Shown here: positions 35,831-47,640 of the stretch, one piece after another
How positions within the stretch are numbered: position 1 is the first letter of the stretch
Layout: each line of letters starts with the position of its first letter
Source: Galeopsis tetrahit
Taxonomy: Eukaryota > Streptophyta > Magnoliopsida > Lamiales > Lamiaceae
Assembly (NCBI GenBank): GCA_963675135.1
Contig: OY776127.1
Coordinates: 86,537,182-86,601,181 of the forward strand
Reading direction: 5' to 3'
Length of the DNA stretch: 64,000 nucleotides
Program-made: the position numbers and the translations under genes
Notes under the pieces: generated by a model
Databases searched by the model: none
Seen by the model: the letters and a program-made list of their open reading frames with translations, nothing else
What the model was told of the DNA's origin: nothing

Positions 35831-38800
35831 ATGGCAACATGGATTCAGAGCTCACTAACTTACATAAGCATGTTGTCAACAGTGTTGGTTTTAGCTGGAA
35901 CACAAATTATAAGCAAAATGGCCATTTCCAGCGGCACCAGTGTCCTTATTCTAAGTGTATATCCTAATGCATTTGCCACTCTTATCCTCTTTCCTTCTGC
36001 CCTTCTCTTACACAGGTCTCGTTACGAGTTTTTCACTTACCTATTTTGAACGTTCGTTCAGTTTCTCGTTTGTTTCTACTTTTGATGTTAGCAGGTCTAA
36101 GCTCCCTCCTCTATCATTCTCCGTCCTCTGGAGAATCTTCGTGCTTGCTTCTTTCGGGTAATCTTCGTCCGGTTATGGTTTCGATTTGTGCATGTCTACT
36201 AACAATGTGGCTAATTTAGTGATTTTATTTATGAAATATATTAGATGTTTGGGAGAAATTAGCGTGAGTGCTGGAATAGGCTATAGCTCCCCAACACTTA
36301 GTAGTGCAATCCTTAATCTTGTCCCAACATTCACCTTCATCCTTGCTGTTATTTTCAGGTATTTATTTATTTCCATTATGATGATAGCAAAGATAATTAT
36401 ACTGAGATTAGAATAATATACTCCCTTTATAAGATTTTCATTTTCCATTTTGGTCTGAGATAAACTTCTCTATAAACTTTTCATACATTTTTTGACAAAT
36501 ATCTTTTAATTTTTTATTTTTTCAATTCACTTTATATTTACTTTTTATCTCTATCTCTCTCTTTCTAAAAGGTAACGGAAAGTTTATAGACAGTCGGAGG
36601 AAGTATAAACTTTATACATTTTAGAGTTGTTTTCAAACTTACGAACTGTTTTCAGAATAGCTTTTTTTTTTTTAAAACTGTCCTCTCACATCTTTTACTT
36701 TTGAGAAGTGCTTTTAAACTGTTTATAGAGTTTGCAAACACCCCCTTAAATCATAATCCACCTTAATCTAAGCTATCAAACATGGCTATCAGAATTATAT
36801 GATTAATTTGTATGTGGTAGGATGGAGGAAGTGAATTTCAGAAGATTGAGTACCATTGCTAAAATTCTGGGAACAATAATATCCATTTCTGGAGCTTTTA
36901 TCATCAGTCTCTATAATGGCCCGCGTCTCCTGAACTCTCCAGATCCACGCCTCCTCCACTTTCCCGAAGTTGAAAATTGGGCACTCGGAGGATTTCTGCT
37001 TGCTTTTGGCGCTCTCGCTTTCGCCGCATCATGCGTATTACAGGTTAATTAATTTCACATTTGATTTAATTTCTGATTTTGAATCGCGATGAATGAATTC
37101 TGGTGAAATGAAGGCGTCCGTACTGAAGATGTATCCGGTTCCAATTGTGGTTGTTTCCTTCCAATGCCTTTTCGTGACGATTCAATCTTCAGCGGTTACT
37201 CTGATTGCAGACGAAGATTTTAAAGCTTGGAGAATCGAAACCACGATTGGAATCGTTGCGATTGCGTATATGGTAAGCAAATCAAATGAAATCGATCGAT
37301 CGAGAGAGAGATCTAAACTTACAGTTGATGAACCATTAGAAAATATTGTGAAATGCAGGCTATCTTCAATGTAGCATACAGATTGTATGTTGATGCGTGG
37401 TGCACTTCAAAGAGAGGACCGTTCTTCATTTCTCTGTTTAAGCCATTTACGGTTGTTGTGACGGTTTTCATCGGCGTTATTTTTATGAATCAAGTTCTCT
37501 ACCTTGGCAGGTACTTTCCTTCGTCACTCGTCATTGATTTTTTTTCGTATTTTTACACAATTTAAGCGCCATAATAATTTATTCAGGATCGTATGAGTTT
37601 GTTATAATATTGGTAGTTGTTAGGAATTAATATACAAAAATTAATTCTCCACCTCTCTACAAGTTCAGATTTTTAGATGAGACGAAATTCTTTCATGTAG
37701 GGGTGGGAATGGGCCAGGCTACCGACAGGGGCCTACGGCTCGACCTTCTAAAGCTCGGCTCGGCTCGGCTTGTTTAATAAACAAGTCAGGCTCAAACTTT
37801 TTTAAAAGCCTTTTTAATTAAATAGGCCGGACTTGAGCTTTTTCGTAAGCCTTTTAAGCCCAACAGGCCGGCCTATTTAACTCTATTTCTATATGTATAA
37901 ATATATAATATATAAAAATATAATAAATATATAATATAATACATGATATTTGACACATAATAAATAATATTCAATATATGATGAGATTATCTTGAAGAAA
38001 TTATATAATTTTTTGTTTTATTTTTCTTTGTAATAGTTAAAAATAATTGATATAAACATTTGCATTTGAGTATAATTTTAGACCTTTTGATTAATTTTTT
38101 ATTGTTCTTATTTCTTCATTTCGAGATTTAAAAAAGTTAGTTTTAATAATTTAATGGTAATACAGTAAAAAAATAATTTTGAATAACACTAAAAAGGCCT
38201 TTAAAAGGCTTTCGGGCCAGGCCTATTTACTAAAAAGGCCAGGCCTAGCCTCTTAAAGAAAGCCTATAATAGGCCACAGGCCAGGCTTGGGCCCAAATAT
38301 TATATAATTATACCAGGCCCAGACTTTTTTTCTTAAGGCCTGGCCCGGCCTGGCCTATTCCCACCCCTACAGTTCATGGTATCAGCGTTAATCCGGCCCA
38401 CGAGTGAGGGGGAGTGTTAGAAATTAATATACAAGAATTAATTCTCACTCTCCCTACAAGTTCGAACTTTTAGATGAGACGGAATTTTTTCACTAGTGAG
38501 TCCCAAAACTATACATGGACATGCTGTTATAGTAGTTAAACAAAAGGATGAAACAAATATCAATAAAAAAAATAAACACAAATTAAACAATTAAAACCAA
38601 TTCTCAGTATAAAAGTGAGGTTTAAATAAACACGTGCACTAATTAACCTATTTAATTACTACCATAAATTCTTAGGATGGTGAACTCATAAACACTTTTA
38701 CATTTTGACATTTTGAACGGTTCATTTATCTTCATATCTGGTTTTACAAATATTTTGATTTTCGTGTTAAATCTTTTGTCAGTTTGGTGGGGGCATTGGC

Positions 38801-38927
38801 GTTGATTGTTGGTTTCTATGGTGTGATATGGGGGAAATCGACAGAAGCGAAGAAGAAATGTGAGGAAACTGAATCATTCAACTGTGTTGAGGCTCCTCTG
38901 TTGAACCACAATGGCCAACAAGTTTAG
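35831..38927 (+). CDS. WAT1-related protein C, with a TRIM and hAT nest in its last intron
   Basis: Exons 35831-36015, 36095-36157, 36245-36358, 36821-37043, 37114-37272, 37359-37510, 38783-38927 (TAG), 346 residues. Closest by eye to B (MATWIQSSLTYISML, GYSSPTLSSAILNLVPTF, MEEVNFRRLSTIAKILGTI, AIFNVAYRLYVDAWCTSKRG). Two EamA halves, ten predicted helices, family-typical length. Intron 3 holds a Stowaway-like MITE (36419-36605). Intron 6 is 1,272 bases, against 84-332 in A, B, D and E, because of a TRIM-type LTR element interrupted by a hAT element. Splice signals and frame are intact, so the coding sequence looks functional; whether the enlarged intron is spliced efficiently is unknown. Confidence 0.92.
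36419..36605. mobile_element. Stowaway-like MITE in intron 3 of WAT1 C
   Basis: TACTCCCTTTATAAGATTTTC at the left and AAAGTTTATAGACAGTCGGAGGAAGTA-type right end, inverted, with TA at each border. Related to the 24094-24365 family. Confidence 0.75.
37618..38492 (+). mobile_element. TRIM/SMART-type miniature LTR retrotransposon, split by a hAT element
   Basis: Two 78-base direct repeats, 37618-37695 and 38415-38492, both start TGTTAG and end CA. The 5' LTR runs directly into a tRNA-Met-type primer-binding site (TGGTATCAGCG, at 38377 after the inserted hAT). The 3' LTR is preceded by a polypurine tract GTGAGGGGGAG. Flanks are GTAGT (37613-37617) and CTAGT (38493-38497), a 5-bp duplication with one mismatch. 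Removing the hAT leaves an internal region of only 38 bp (38377-38414) and a total of 194 bp. It encodes nothing, so it must have been mobilised in trans. Confidence 0.88.
37698..38369. mobile_element. hAT-type non-autonomous element inside the TRIM
   Basis: Termini TAGGGGTGGGAATGGGCCAG and, inverted from the right, TAGGGGTGGGAATAGGCCAG. The flanks CTTTCATG (37690-37697) and AGTTCATG (38371-38378) agree at 6 of 8 bases, an aged 8-bp duplication. 672 bp, AT-rich core, GGCC-rich subterminal repeats (AGGCCAGGCCTAG type), no transposase. Confidence 0.82.
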
Positions 38928-38998
38928 CTTACGAGTATAATTACACTGTCTCATACTATGTATCAAAATAAATGTATCAAGAAAACATTCATTAATAA

Positions 38999-39262
38999 TA
39001 CTCCCTTCGTCCCACAAAATAGCCACATTTGACTTTACATACAAATTAAGAAAAATTAATAAATGTAGTCAAATTTAGTTAATGTGTCAATTTTGCCCTT
39101 AGAATCTCATACTCCAAATTCTGCTAAGCATTAATTACTCTTATCAATTAGGGGTAAAATTGACAATAAAACATTTAATGCTAAAGTAAAAGAGGAAATG
39201 TGGCTATAATTTGGGACATCAAAAAAGGAATACGTGGCTATCTTTTTGGAACGGAGGGAGTA
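38999..39262. mobile_element. Stowaway-like MITE
   Basis: TACTCCCTTCGTCCCACAAA at the left and TTTGGAACGGAGGGAGTA at the right, inverted, TA borders. The arms continue inward (ATAGCCACATTTG against ACGTGGCTAT). Confidence 0.8.
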
Positions 39263-39717
39263 ACAAAGTACTACCTGTCAAAAAAAATAAAAAATAATAA
39301 CAAATTACTACTTCAATATATTTTTTTTTAAAATTACATTATATACCCTCATTTCCTCTCCAACGCAAACCTAAAGATTAACGCTCTAACCATTTGAACT
39401 ATATTACTATTATCTTTATTTTGAATAAATAGAAATGAAAATTTTATTTTATTTTAAGGGGAAAATATTTGTTTTGCAACAATAAAATATATCAATATTG
39501 CATTTGTTCAATTTTAAAATGTTAAAAAACTATATTTAAAAAAAATATCTTTAGAACTTATTTAAACGTTTTCTTGTAATATGAACAACTTACTTGCATC
39601 TTTTCAACAACCAAACCTGCAAATATCATTAGATCAAATCAAAATGAGAACAACTCAAAATCCAGCATTTGGGTACCTTACCAAATCAACGGCTGCTGCA
39701 AGCCTGCATGTCACAAT

Positions 39718-40335
39718 TAGAGATATTTATCCGGGGTCGGGTTAACTGGTCCAATCCGTTTATCTCTAAAAAATGTAGGGTTAGGGTTCAGGAATTGTAG
39801 GCCTGTTTAAATGCAGACTTTTTTGACACGGACCGGTTAGCCTGCGGGCTAAACCGGGCCAACCCGCTAGCTCGGATTGTTACATTTTTATTTTATTTTT
39901 AATAAATAACTTGCAAACAAATTTTGGATCATTTTTAATAAGCATTAAGGAGCCCATTACCATCCATCAGTCATTATTACTATTTTTTATTAGATTATGA
40001 CATTTGTTTAGCTTTATTTGATCATATTAAGTACCAATTAGTTCTAGAATTGTGTTTAAATCATACTTTTGTTTTCTTATTTATTGATTATTAACTAATT
40101 ATATATTTTTTTATTTTATTTATTTGTTGGACGTATCAATTGGAACCTTTAATTTTAAAAGTTAAAAAAATTTAAAAAATTATTATAGCTCGTTAGTGGC
40201 CCGTTTAGCCCGTGGCCCGCTAGGGTTATGGTTAGGTTCCAAAAATTGTAGGATCGTTAAATATGAACCGGTTAATCCCTAGCCCATTTAGCCCGTGACC
40301 CTATAGAACTAGAGTCAACCCGATACATATATCTA
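39718..40335. mobile_element. hAT-type non-autonomous element
   Basis: Flanks GTCACAAT (39710-39717) and GTTACAAT (40336-40343) agree at 7 of 8 bases. Termini TAGAGATATTTATCCGGG and, inverted, TAGATATATGTATCGGG. Interior repeats of the TTAGCCCGT/GGCCCGCTAG type. 618 bp, non-coding. Confidence 0.72.
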
Positions 40336-40434
40336 GTTACAATTATCGTTTTCATAATGCTAGGAAAGTGGGCTGGGCTTCCAATTTTCTAATGGGCTAA
40401 AAATTGTAATGCACCAATTCGGCTCTTGTTGGGT

Positions 40435-41115
40435 ACGGCTATTTGCACCTCCATCTTTGTAAAGGACACTCCCCCTCCAAATTTATTAATTTAAGATTAA
40501 TGTAAAAAACCTAAAATACCGGTGGGTGGGAGAAGGGGAGTTCTTGTTTTCTTCTTCTTCGGGGAGGGAGGGCGGCGCAGGTATCGGCAGCGGATGGCTG
40601 TTGTAGACTGTGGTGAGGTGTGAAGAAAAATGAGGGAAGTGCGAAAGAAGAAATGAAGAAGTTGATAAAAATTACTCCTTCCGTCCCAGAATTTTGTGCA
40701 TGGTTTGACGGGCACGAAAATTAAGAAAATGGAATATAGTGATGTGTATGGTAGAATAAAGGAGGGGTATTATTGGTAATTCATTGACTAAAGTTGGTGG
40801 AGATTTGACTAAAGTTATAAATTGAGTTAAGTTGTGGGCCTAAGTAAAATAAATGAGGGGTAATATTGGTAAAAATTATGTGAATTATTTCATTTTTTAG
40901 AGTGTGCAAATAATGTTGGGACGTCCGTTAAGAAAAGTGTGCAAATAATCACGGGACGGAGGAAGTAGTGTTTAGGATGGAGTACATTTAATACGGAAGG
41001 TGTGGCTTGTAAAAGATATCAAACTGCTAAAAATGGTATTTATGATAATTTGTGGGCGAGTGCATCAATCGGGGGAGTACCCTTAAAAAAGACGGAGGTG
41101 CAAATAGTCGTACCT
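40435..41115. mobile_element. TIR element with GC-rich segment and nested Stowaway-like MITE
   Basis: TIRs of about 40 bp: GGTACGGCTATTTGCACCTCC at the left, and its inverse near-copy (GGTACGACTATTTGCACCTCC) at 41095-41115. Inside are a G-rich block at 40520-40600 (GGGGAGGGAGGGCGGCGCAG) and a nested MITE at 40673-40967. The flanking 11 bases match 8 of 11, which may be an eroded target duplication. No protein recognised. Confidence 0.72.
40673..40967. mobile_element. Stowaway-like MITE, family shared with 44960-45259 and 52386-52694
   Basis: TACTCCTTCCGTCCCAGAAT at the left and ATCACGGGACGGAGGAAGTA at the right; TA borders. The interior (ATGGTTTGACGGGCACG, GAGGGGTATTATTGGTAATT) matches the other two copies, the one at 52386 in opposite orientation. 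Confidence 0.82.
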
Positions 41116-41207
41116 GCTGTTATTGCTTGAAGTGGGCTGTAATTTAGGCCGATATCAAACAAAAAATGGGCTTTAGATTTGATGAGCTGAGATTAGTTTT
41201 CCTCATG

Positions 41208-41739
41208 GGCGCGGCTAAAGGCACCCGGCGATCCTATGAGTACACCCACCAAGCATTTTTTTAATCTTCCAGAACATGTAAATTGTCTCATATACCCCTA
41301 GGGTAAAATCTATGAAAAAAACAAGGATGAGTACACCACCCATTCTATTTCACATAATTATCTCCACCAACACCAAAACAAACACCATTCTTAACAAAAA
41401 AAAACTTCAAAATTTCAACAAAAATAAACATGTTCGAAAAAATTTCCAGAATGTTCCAAAATAACAAGATGTTCGAAATTTTTTCCAGAACAAACATCAA
41501 ATGTTCGAAAAAAATTCCAAAACAAAACTAAATGTTCGAAAAAAATTCCAAAACAAACACCAAATGTTCGAAAAAAATTCCAAAACAAACACCAAATGTT
41601 CGAAAAAAATTCCAAAACACATGTTCGAATTATTTTCCAAAATAAACCCAATATGTTCGAAATTTTTTCCAAAACAAACTGAATATATTCGAAAAAAAAA
41701 GAGGTGAAATGAGGGTTTTTTCACCTCTTTTTATTTATA
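41208..41739. mobile_element. truncated relative of the 25701-26865 TIR element, with TTCGAACA-type repeat array
   Basis: It starts GGGCGCGGCTAAAGGCACCC and continues ATGAGTACACCCACC as in the first copy's TIR. From about 41425 to 41690 there are about eight tandem units of roughly 31-33 bases built on ATGTTCGAAAAAAATTCCAA. The GC-rich segment and the second TIR are absent. Open frames across the array are by-products of the repeat. Confidence 0.7.
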
Positions 41740-41748
41740 TTCAATTAA

Positions 41749-43821
41749 GAGTTGCACTCTTGTGTACCAGTTACATGTATGTAACTACTATATCCAATCC
41801 AATATATGTAACTACTAAATCCAATCCAATAACTCATTACAAATAATACATGACCCATTTACTATATCCAATCCAATAACGCGTGACTCATTTACTATAT
41901 CAATTTAACACATACATTTTTTTCATTGGCCTTTATTTTACTTCAATTTTTTTTTAATTTTATCATTAAAAAATAATACTCCATTAATTTTTTAAAATTT
42001 TATTTTTTTATTTTACTCAATTGATATTTATATTTATCTTTTTAATATTATTTTTTACATTTATTTTTCTTCCTGTTTGTCATTTGCGTTTCAAATGATA
42101 ATTTTTTTAACGTACTTTCTTTTTATGTCATAAATAATTATTCTAAAATTTTAAAATCTAATAAGAAAATTTTTAAAATAATATTAATTGTTTTTTTTAA
42201 GTATTAAATAGTATAATAATAATTTGTTCTAAAAAATAAAACTATCACCTCTCTTATGCAAGTGTTCAATTTTATTGGTACTATTTTACTTTAATTAATT
42301 GGTGTATAATTTTCACCTTATCCTTTTAAATTTTTACTTCATTCCTTACAAATTTCACTTTGTTTTACATTGTTTAATTATTTTTTTCATTTGAACTTTC
42401 ATTTTTTAATCACTTTATTTTAATTTTTTATGAATATGATTTTCAGTTTATAAGTGTTATGATAACCGTTGATAAGTATTATGATATATTATTAGTTAAT
42501 ATGCAGTACTGTACATATTAGTTCATATACAGTATAATATTAGTTTATATTGGTACATGTTTTAATTTTTTTGAGTTTCGAGTTCACATACTTTATGGTA
42601 ATAATTCAAATATAGTATAGTATTAGTTCAGATATTGTATAGTATTAGTTCACATACTCTATGGTACTAGTTCAAATATAGTATAGTATAAATTCAAATA
42701 TTGTATAGTATTAGTTCATATATTAAATACTCCGTAATATTTTTATACCCACATTAATCTCTAGTACTATACAATATATTAACTAGTACTATACCATAGG
42801 CGTACTAATACTATATCGTATTTAAACTATTATTTATATTTAACAAAAAATACATAACTTAACACATTTATAATTCAAGGCATACCATGCAAATTAATAC
42901 ATCAATATTAAAAAAGTGATATTAACTAACTAGTAAGAAGAACAAAAGTGAGAATGAATCACACTGAACACACAATTCAATTAATAGATACGATCACACT
43001 CAATAAACATATGAATGCATCAACATGACGATGATCCCAAAGAAAATAATAAAGATGATGCAATATTGTTTCTTCCCCAATTCTCAACTCATTTAAATTT
43101 CTAAATATAAATTTTATTTTTCAATTAGATTATATTATTAATTAGTTTTAAAAAAAAATCTACAACCTTAAAAAACTTGTAACAAACCAGATATCATTTT
43201 AGAAATAATGAAGACATAACAAAATAATTTTAGTTATTATAAATCAGATTAAAACTAGAAAGTGAGCATGTCATATTTATACATTTATACCCAAATTAGA
43301 AAAAAATTGAATTTTTTTAGTTTAGTTTTTTTTCCAATTTTTTTTTATTTTTTTCCTAAATTTTGGTCATTTTTGAAAATAAAAAACTGAAAATTTTATT
43401 TCATAATTTTATTTTTGAGTTTCATATTTTTTTAATATTCGTTATGTTTTTATATTTATTTTTTAAAAGTAAAAAAAATAGAATAATATTTGACTTCGTG
43501 GTGATTCATTGGTGAATCGATAGTCGGTGTATAATTATAATTTTAATGAGTTGTATTTTAATTTAATTGATAAAATGGTAATATAGTATTTTACATGTAT
43601 TTTTCTTTTAAAAAATTTGGGGGTGAAATTAATAAAAAAGAAGGTAAATAACTAATAACCCATGTAAAAAATTGGATTTAGTTACATGTATGTAACTTGT
43701 ACACATAAGTGATAAGTGGTTAAAAGAAGGGAGTGCCTAAAAAAAGGGAGTATGAATTTATTAAAAAATGAGGGTAAATAGCCAGTTACATACATGTAAC
43801 TGGTACACATAAGCAATTGCC
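41749..43821. mobile_element. Mutator-like non-autonomous element, 2.07 kb, exact 9-bp duplication
   Basis: Exact TTCAATTAA at 41740-41748 and 43822-43830. Inverted ends carry TGTGTACCAGTTACATGTAT followed by GTAACT (left 41764 on; inverse at about 43787-43812). A second copy of the right-end motif lies at about 43678-43705. The interior is AT-rich with a repeat field at 42480-42740 (AGTATAGTATTAGTTCAAAT) and no reading frame of note. Confidence 0.85.
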
Positions 43822-43830
43822 TTCAATTAA

Positions 43831-44158
43831 TATGTGTGTTGCTTTTAAAAAACCTCATTTATCTGCAAATTCAACCTCACACAATCTTTCTCATTTTAGT
43901 CATAATCAGTCGAATTTTGTATTAAAGCAACGTCAATTATTAGACGAATTAATTTCAACTGCAGAATTCTCATGACAAATTGTACTAATCAAAATTTACA
44001 AATTCGACTTTAATGTTTTAAATAAATATCTGGCGCAGCCAGAGTATAAATAAATATAAAGTACAATATGATTAAATAGTCAAGGCGAAAGCATATATGA
44101 TTACTGATGGAGAGTTAGTTTGAATTTTCTGCGCAAATCTGTTCATCTTTGTTGAGAG
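43831..44158. other. promoter region of WAT1 D
   Basis: AT-rich, with a TATA-like TATAAATA at 44045-44052, about 107 bases before the ATG. No element end seen. Confidence 0.5.
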
Positions 44159-47100
44159 ATGGCAGGAGCGATTGAATGTTCATTGCCTTACATAGGCATG
44201 GTTTCAGCAATTGTGGGTTTAGCTGTAAACCAGATTATAAGCAAAATGGCCATTTCCAGTGGCTCAAGCTTTTACATGTTGTCTGTGTGTTCTAATGCCC
44301 TCGCCACTCTTATTCTTTTTCCCACTGCTTATTTCTTCCACAGGTACTGTAATTTCATTATTATTATCAAATCCCCTGTTTTTAGTTTCATTTGCCCCAT
44401 GATTGTGATGTGATTGTTTGCAGATCGAAGCGCCCCCCTTTATCATTCTCTGTCTTCTGGAGGATTTTCATTCTTGCTTCTTTTGGGTGGGTAATTTCTG
44501 AAATCATTCTTCAATTTTTCCTTTCCATATATATACTAATTATGATGTTGGGCTGTGAGAATTTGGCATAAATTTCAAGAAAAAGGACATTTTAGGATGA
44601 TCCCTCACAAAATTATACTCCTTCCGTCCAATTTTATTATGCCCACACACGGATTTTAATAAATATTGATTAGTTTATTCATAAAGTAGATACGTTGAGG
44701 GTATGATGGGATATTGTGGGGTTCATTTATAAATAAATGATTGTTTATGAATAAAGTGAATGGTAAAGTGGGTAAATAAGTGATGATAGGAGGGTGAAGA
44801 TAAAGTAGTATGAATAGTATTGTTTCAAAAAAGGGTATGGGCATAATATAAACAAAAAAGGAAAGTGGGAATAATAAAATTGGACGGAGGGAATACTCTG
44901 TAGTGTTTTAATGAATATATGAGTATTGTACATTTTAGGATGATCAGTCACAAAATTAGTACTCCCTCCGTCCCAGGATAATTTGCATAGTTTGACCGGC
45001 ACGTTGTTTAAGAAAAATGGATTTAGTGGTTGATGATGTAAGATAAATGAGGGGTATTTAGGTAATTTGATGATGTGTAAAGTGGATTTGATGATGTGTA
45101 AAGTAAAATGTATGGAAAAAAGGAGTGGCAAATTTGAAAATAAAATGATGTTGTGTGGTTATTAATTTTGTGTGGGTATTTACATATTAAGAGTGTGCAA
45201 GTAATTTTGGGACGTACCAATAAAGAAAGTGTGCAAGTAATCACGAGACGGAGGGAGTAATGGATATTAGTAGTCAAAGCAAGTGATGGTTGGAGGATGA
45301 CAATAAAGTAGTGTAAATGGTTATTATTTTAAAAAAGGAAAGTGAGAATAATGAAATTTGGCTGATGGTATACATTAATGACTGATTTTCTGAGGTTTAG
45401 GGAATGATGTTAGTTTTGAAACTTGTCTGTAATCATGATTTTTTTTTTACTCCATACTTGTAACTCATTGATTTGCTATTTGTTAAAAATTAGATGAATT
45501 AGCTTGCTAAGTTTTTGAGACTAAGGTTTCCACTTCCTACAGAAAGTAGGAAGATTGTGCCCAAACTTCGAAGATTGAAAGTGCTTATTGTTGAAGAAAT
45601 CTGAAAAATGCACCATAGAGGGTTTTTTTCTTTTTTAGCATGGTTTACTATTTGTTGAAATGTTGATGAATTATCTTGAAGTATATTGTTTTCTAAGTAA
45701 GTGAAAGTATGTCGGATATTGGTTGGTGCATGAATGTTGGACATGTTGAGTGAAATAAACTTGGATTTGGCCAGTTGTTGAAGAGCAATGATGCTAATTA
45801 AGTTTATGGATTTTACTGCTAGGTGCTTTTCAGACATTGGTAGTTATGCTGGATTAAAATATAGCTCCCCGACACTCGGTACAGCCATGTTGATTCTTGT
45901 TCCGGCATTTACATACGTTCTTGCTATTATTTTCAGGTACTTCTCTTTAGTTCCTTATCTGTGCTTAACTTGTGCCTGTTGTGCACTTGGCCCTTTACAC
46001 ATAACAAGCTGAAACAACATCAAATTCGTTGTCTATCTCGGATTTCGCTATAGTATGCTTGGTTTCCCAAAAAAACTCATCACCATAACACCTCTCACAG
46101 TGTACAACTTTCGATGCATGGTTAGCTGAGATGAAAAATAGCATGATAAACTTTTTAGGCATAGATACCCTTGTCCCCTATCAATCTCGTAACTGCGTCA
46201 GATTTCAAACATGTTAACAAGAGGAGTGAGTAAATTCTTCCTTGTAAAAATTCTCAATGATCATAGAATTTGTGTAATTGATTGAGAAATGAGAATCATC
46301 CTAAAAATCATGAAAAATGCTTCTTGAATTTGGTTGAATAATTGTGTATTACTACACTGTAGCATACTCCATTGACTTAAAATGTTTGTTGTAGGATGGA
46401 AGAAGTAAACTTCCGAAGATTTAGTACCATTGCTAAATCTTTGGGTACTGTAATATCCATCTCGGGTGCATTTATTGTGACTTTCTATAACGGACCAGCT
46501 ATCCTCAATAAGCCATTATCGGTATCTTTTACGAAACTCTACTTGCCATTGGCTCAGGATTGGGTCCTGGGAGGATTTTTGTTTGCTTGTTCGTCACTCG
46601 CGGTTGCAGCTTGGTGCATATTACAGGTTTTACTTCAGACTAAAATTCTCACCAAATGTTAAATAAGACACTGAAAAATTGTTGATAATTCAAATCTTTT
46701 TCTTCCCTTGTAAATGTTACAGGCTAATATCTTGAAGATGTATCCAGCTGAAATGATCGTAGTTGCCTTTTACTGCCTTTTCGTAACGATTCAATCTTCA
46801 GTGGTTACTCTTATTGCTGAAAGAGATGTAACTGCTTGGAAATTCGAAACAACGATTGGGTTAATTGCAATCTTCTATTCGGTAAGCAAATGATAAGGCA
46901 TCACCATCTCAATTTCACTTGAAGAATACATTTTTATATCGAAAATGAATTTTGTGTTCTTTTGCATGTTAGTTTCAATTTATTAACCCTTGGAAAGGTC
47001 TTTGAAATTCGTCGTTGCAGGCCATCATTAATATAGCATACAGGCTCTATGTTACTGCTTGGTGTATTTGGAAGAAAGGCCCCTTCTTTGTTTCCTTGTT

Positions 47101-47640
47101 TAAGCCATTGACGATTGTTGTTGCTGTTGTCATCGGTGTCATCTTTATGAACGAACCTCTCTACCTTGGGAGGTATTTACTTGAATTTCTACCTTAGCTT
47201 TCACTTCATGCCAGAAACTCTCTGAAACACTTTCATTTCCAAGTGATTATGCTTTTGAAGAAGTGATTTAATTTGATTCTTGCAGAAATCAATAGGGTAG
47301 GAACAGTGTGAAAATAAAGTACTTTTGGTCAAATTTCAAAAGTTGGAAGTATTTGCTAAAAATCACCTTTTAAAAAAAAAAAAAAAAACTGGAAAATCAG
47401 TTAAATGTGACACAAAATCACCTTTGTTTAAAAGGAAGTGCTTATAAGTTATCACAACAGTTTTCAAATACCCCCTAATCATTCACTTTTTCTGTTAATT
47501 TCAGTGTGCTTGGTGCATTGGTGCTGGTTGTTGGTTTCTATGCTGTGGTGTGGGGAAAATCCAAAGAAGGGAAGATAAATAACGAAGCAGAATCATCGAA
47601 CTTTCAGGCTCCTCTGTTGCAAGAGCACATCGAAGTGTAG
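44159..47640 (+). CDS. WAT1-related protein D (nodulin MtN21/EamA transporter)
   Basis: Exons 44159-44343, 44424-44486, 45823-45936, 46395-46626, 46723-46881, 47021-47172, 47505-47640 (TAG), 346 residues. The start gives MAGAIECSLPYIGM in register with B and C. Landmarks: NQIISKMAISSGSS (helix 1), KYSSPTLGTAMLILVPAF (helix 4), MEEVNFRRFSTIAKSLGTV, WVLGGFLFACSSLAVAAW, AIINIAYRLYVTAWC and GVIFMNEPLYLGR. The NEP in the last motif is closer to A (NEA) than to B (KQP) or C (NQV). Intron 2 is 1,336 bases because of two adjacent MITEs; the other introns are ordinary. Membrane transporter of the plasma membrane or tonoplast; substrate unknown. Confidence 0.93.
44616..44895. mobile_element. Stowaway-like MITE in intron 2 of WAT1 D
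   Basis: TACTCCTTCCGTCCAATTTT at the left and AAAATTGGACGGAGGGAATA at the right are near-perfect inverses; TA borders. The arms extend inward (ATTATGCCCACACAC against GAAAGTGGGAATAAT). Confidence 0.82.
44960..45259. mobile_element. Stowaway-like MITE in intron 2 of WAT1 D
   Basis: TACTCCCTCCGTCCCAGGAT at the left and ATCACGAGACGGAGGGAGTA at the right; TA borders. The interior TAGTTTGACCGGCACG is the signature of the 40673 and 52386 family. Confidence 0.85.

Noticed and set aside
41415..41724. Overlapping open frames of 68-85 codons with repeated FFRTFGVC- or KKFQNK-like peptides
   Set aside because: They are translations of the TTCGAACA-type minisatellite, whose unit length leaves several frames open.
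44745..45277. Overlapping minus-strand frames of 84-128 codons in WAT1 D intron 2
   Set aside because: They lie in two MITEs and the AT-rich intron; the peptides are Ile/Phe/Tyr-rich noise.
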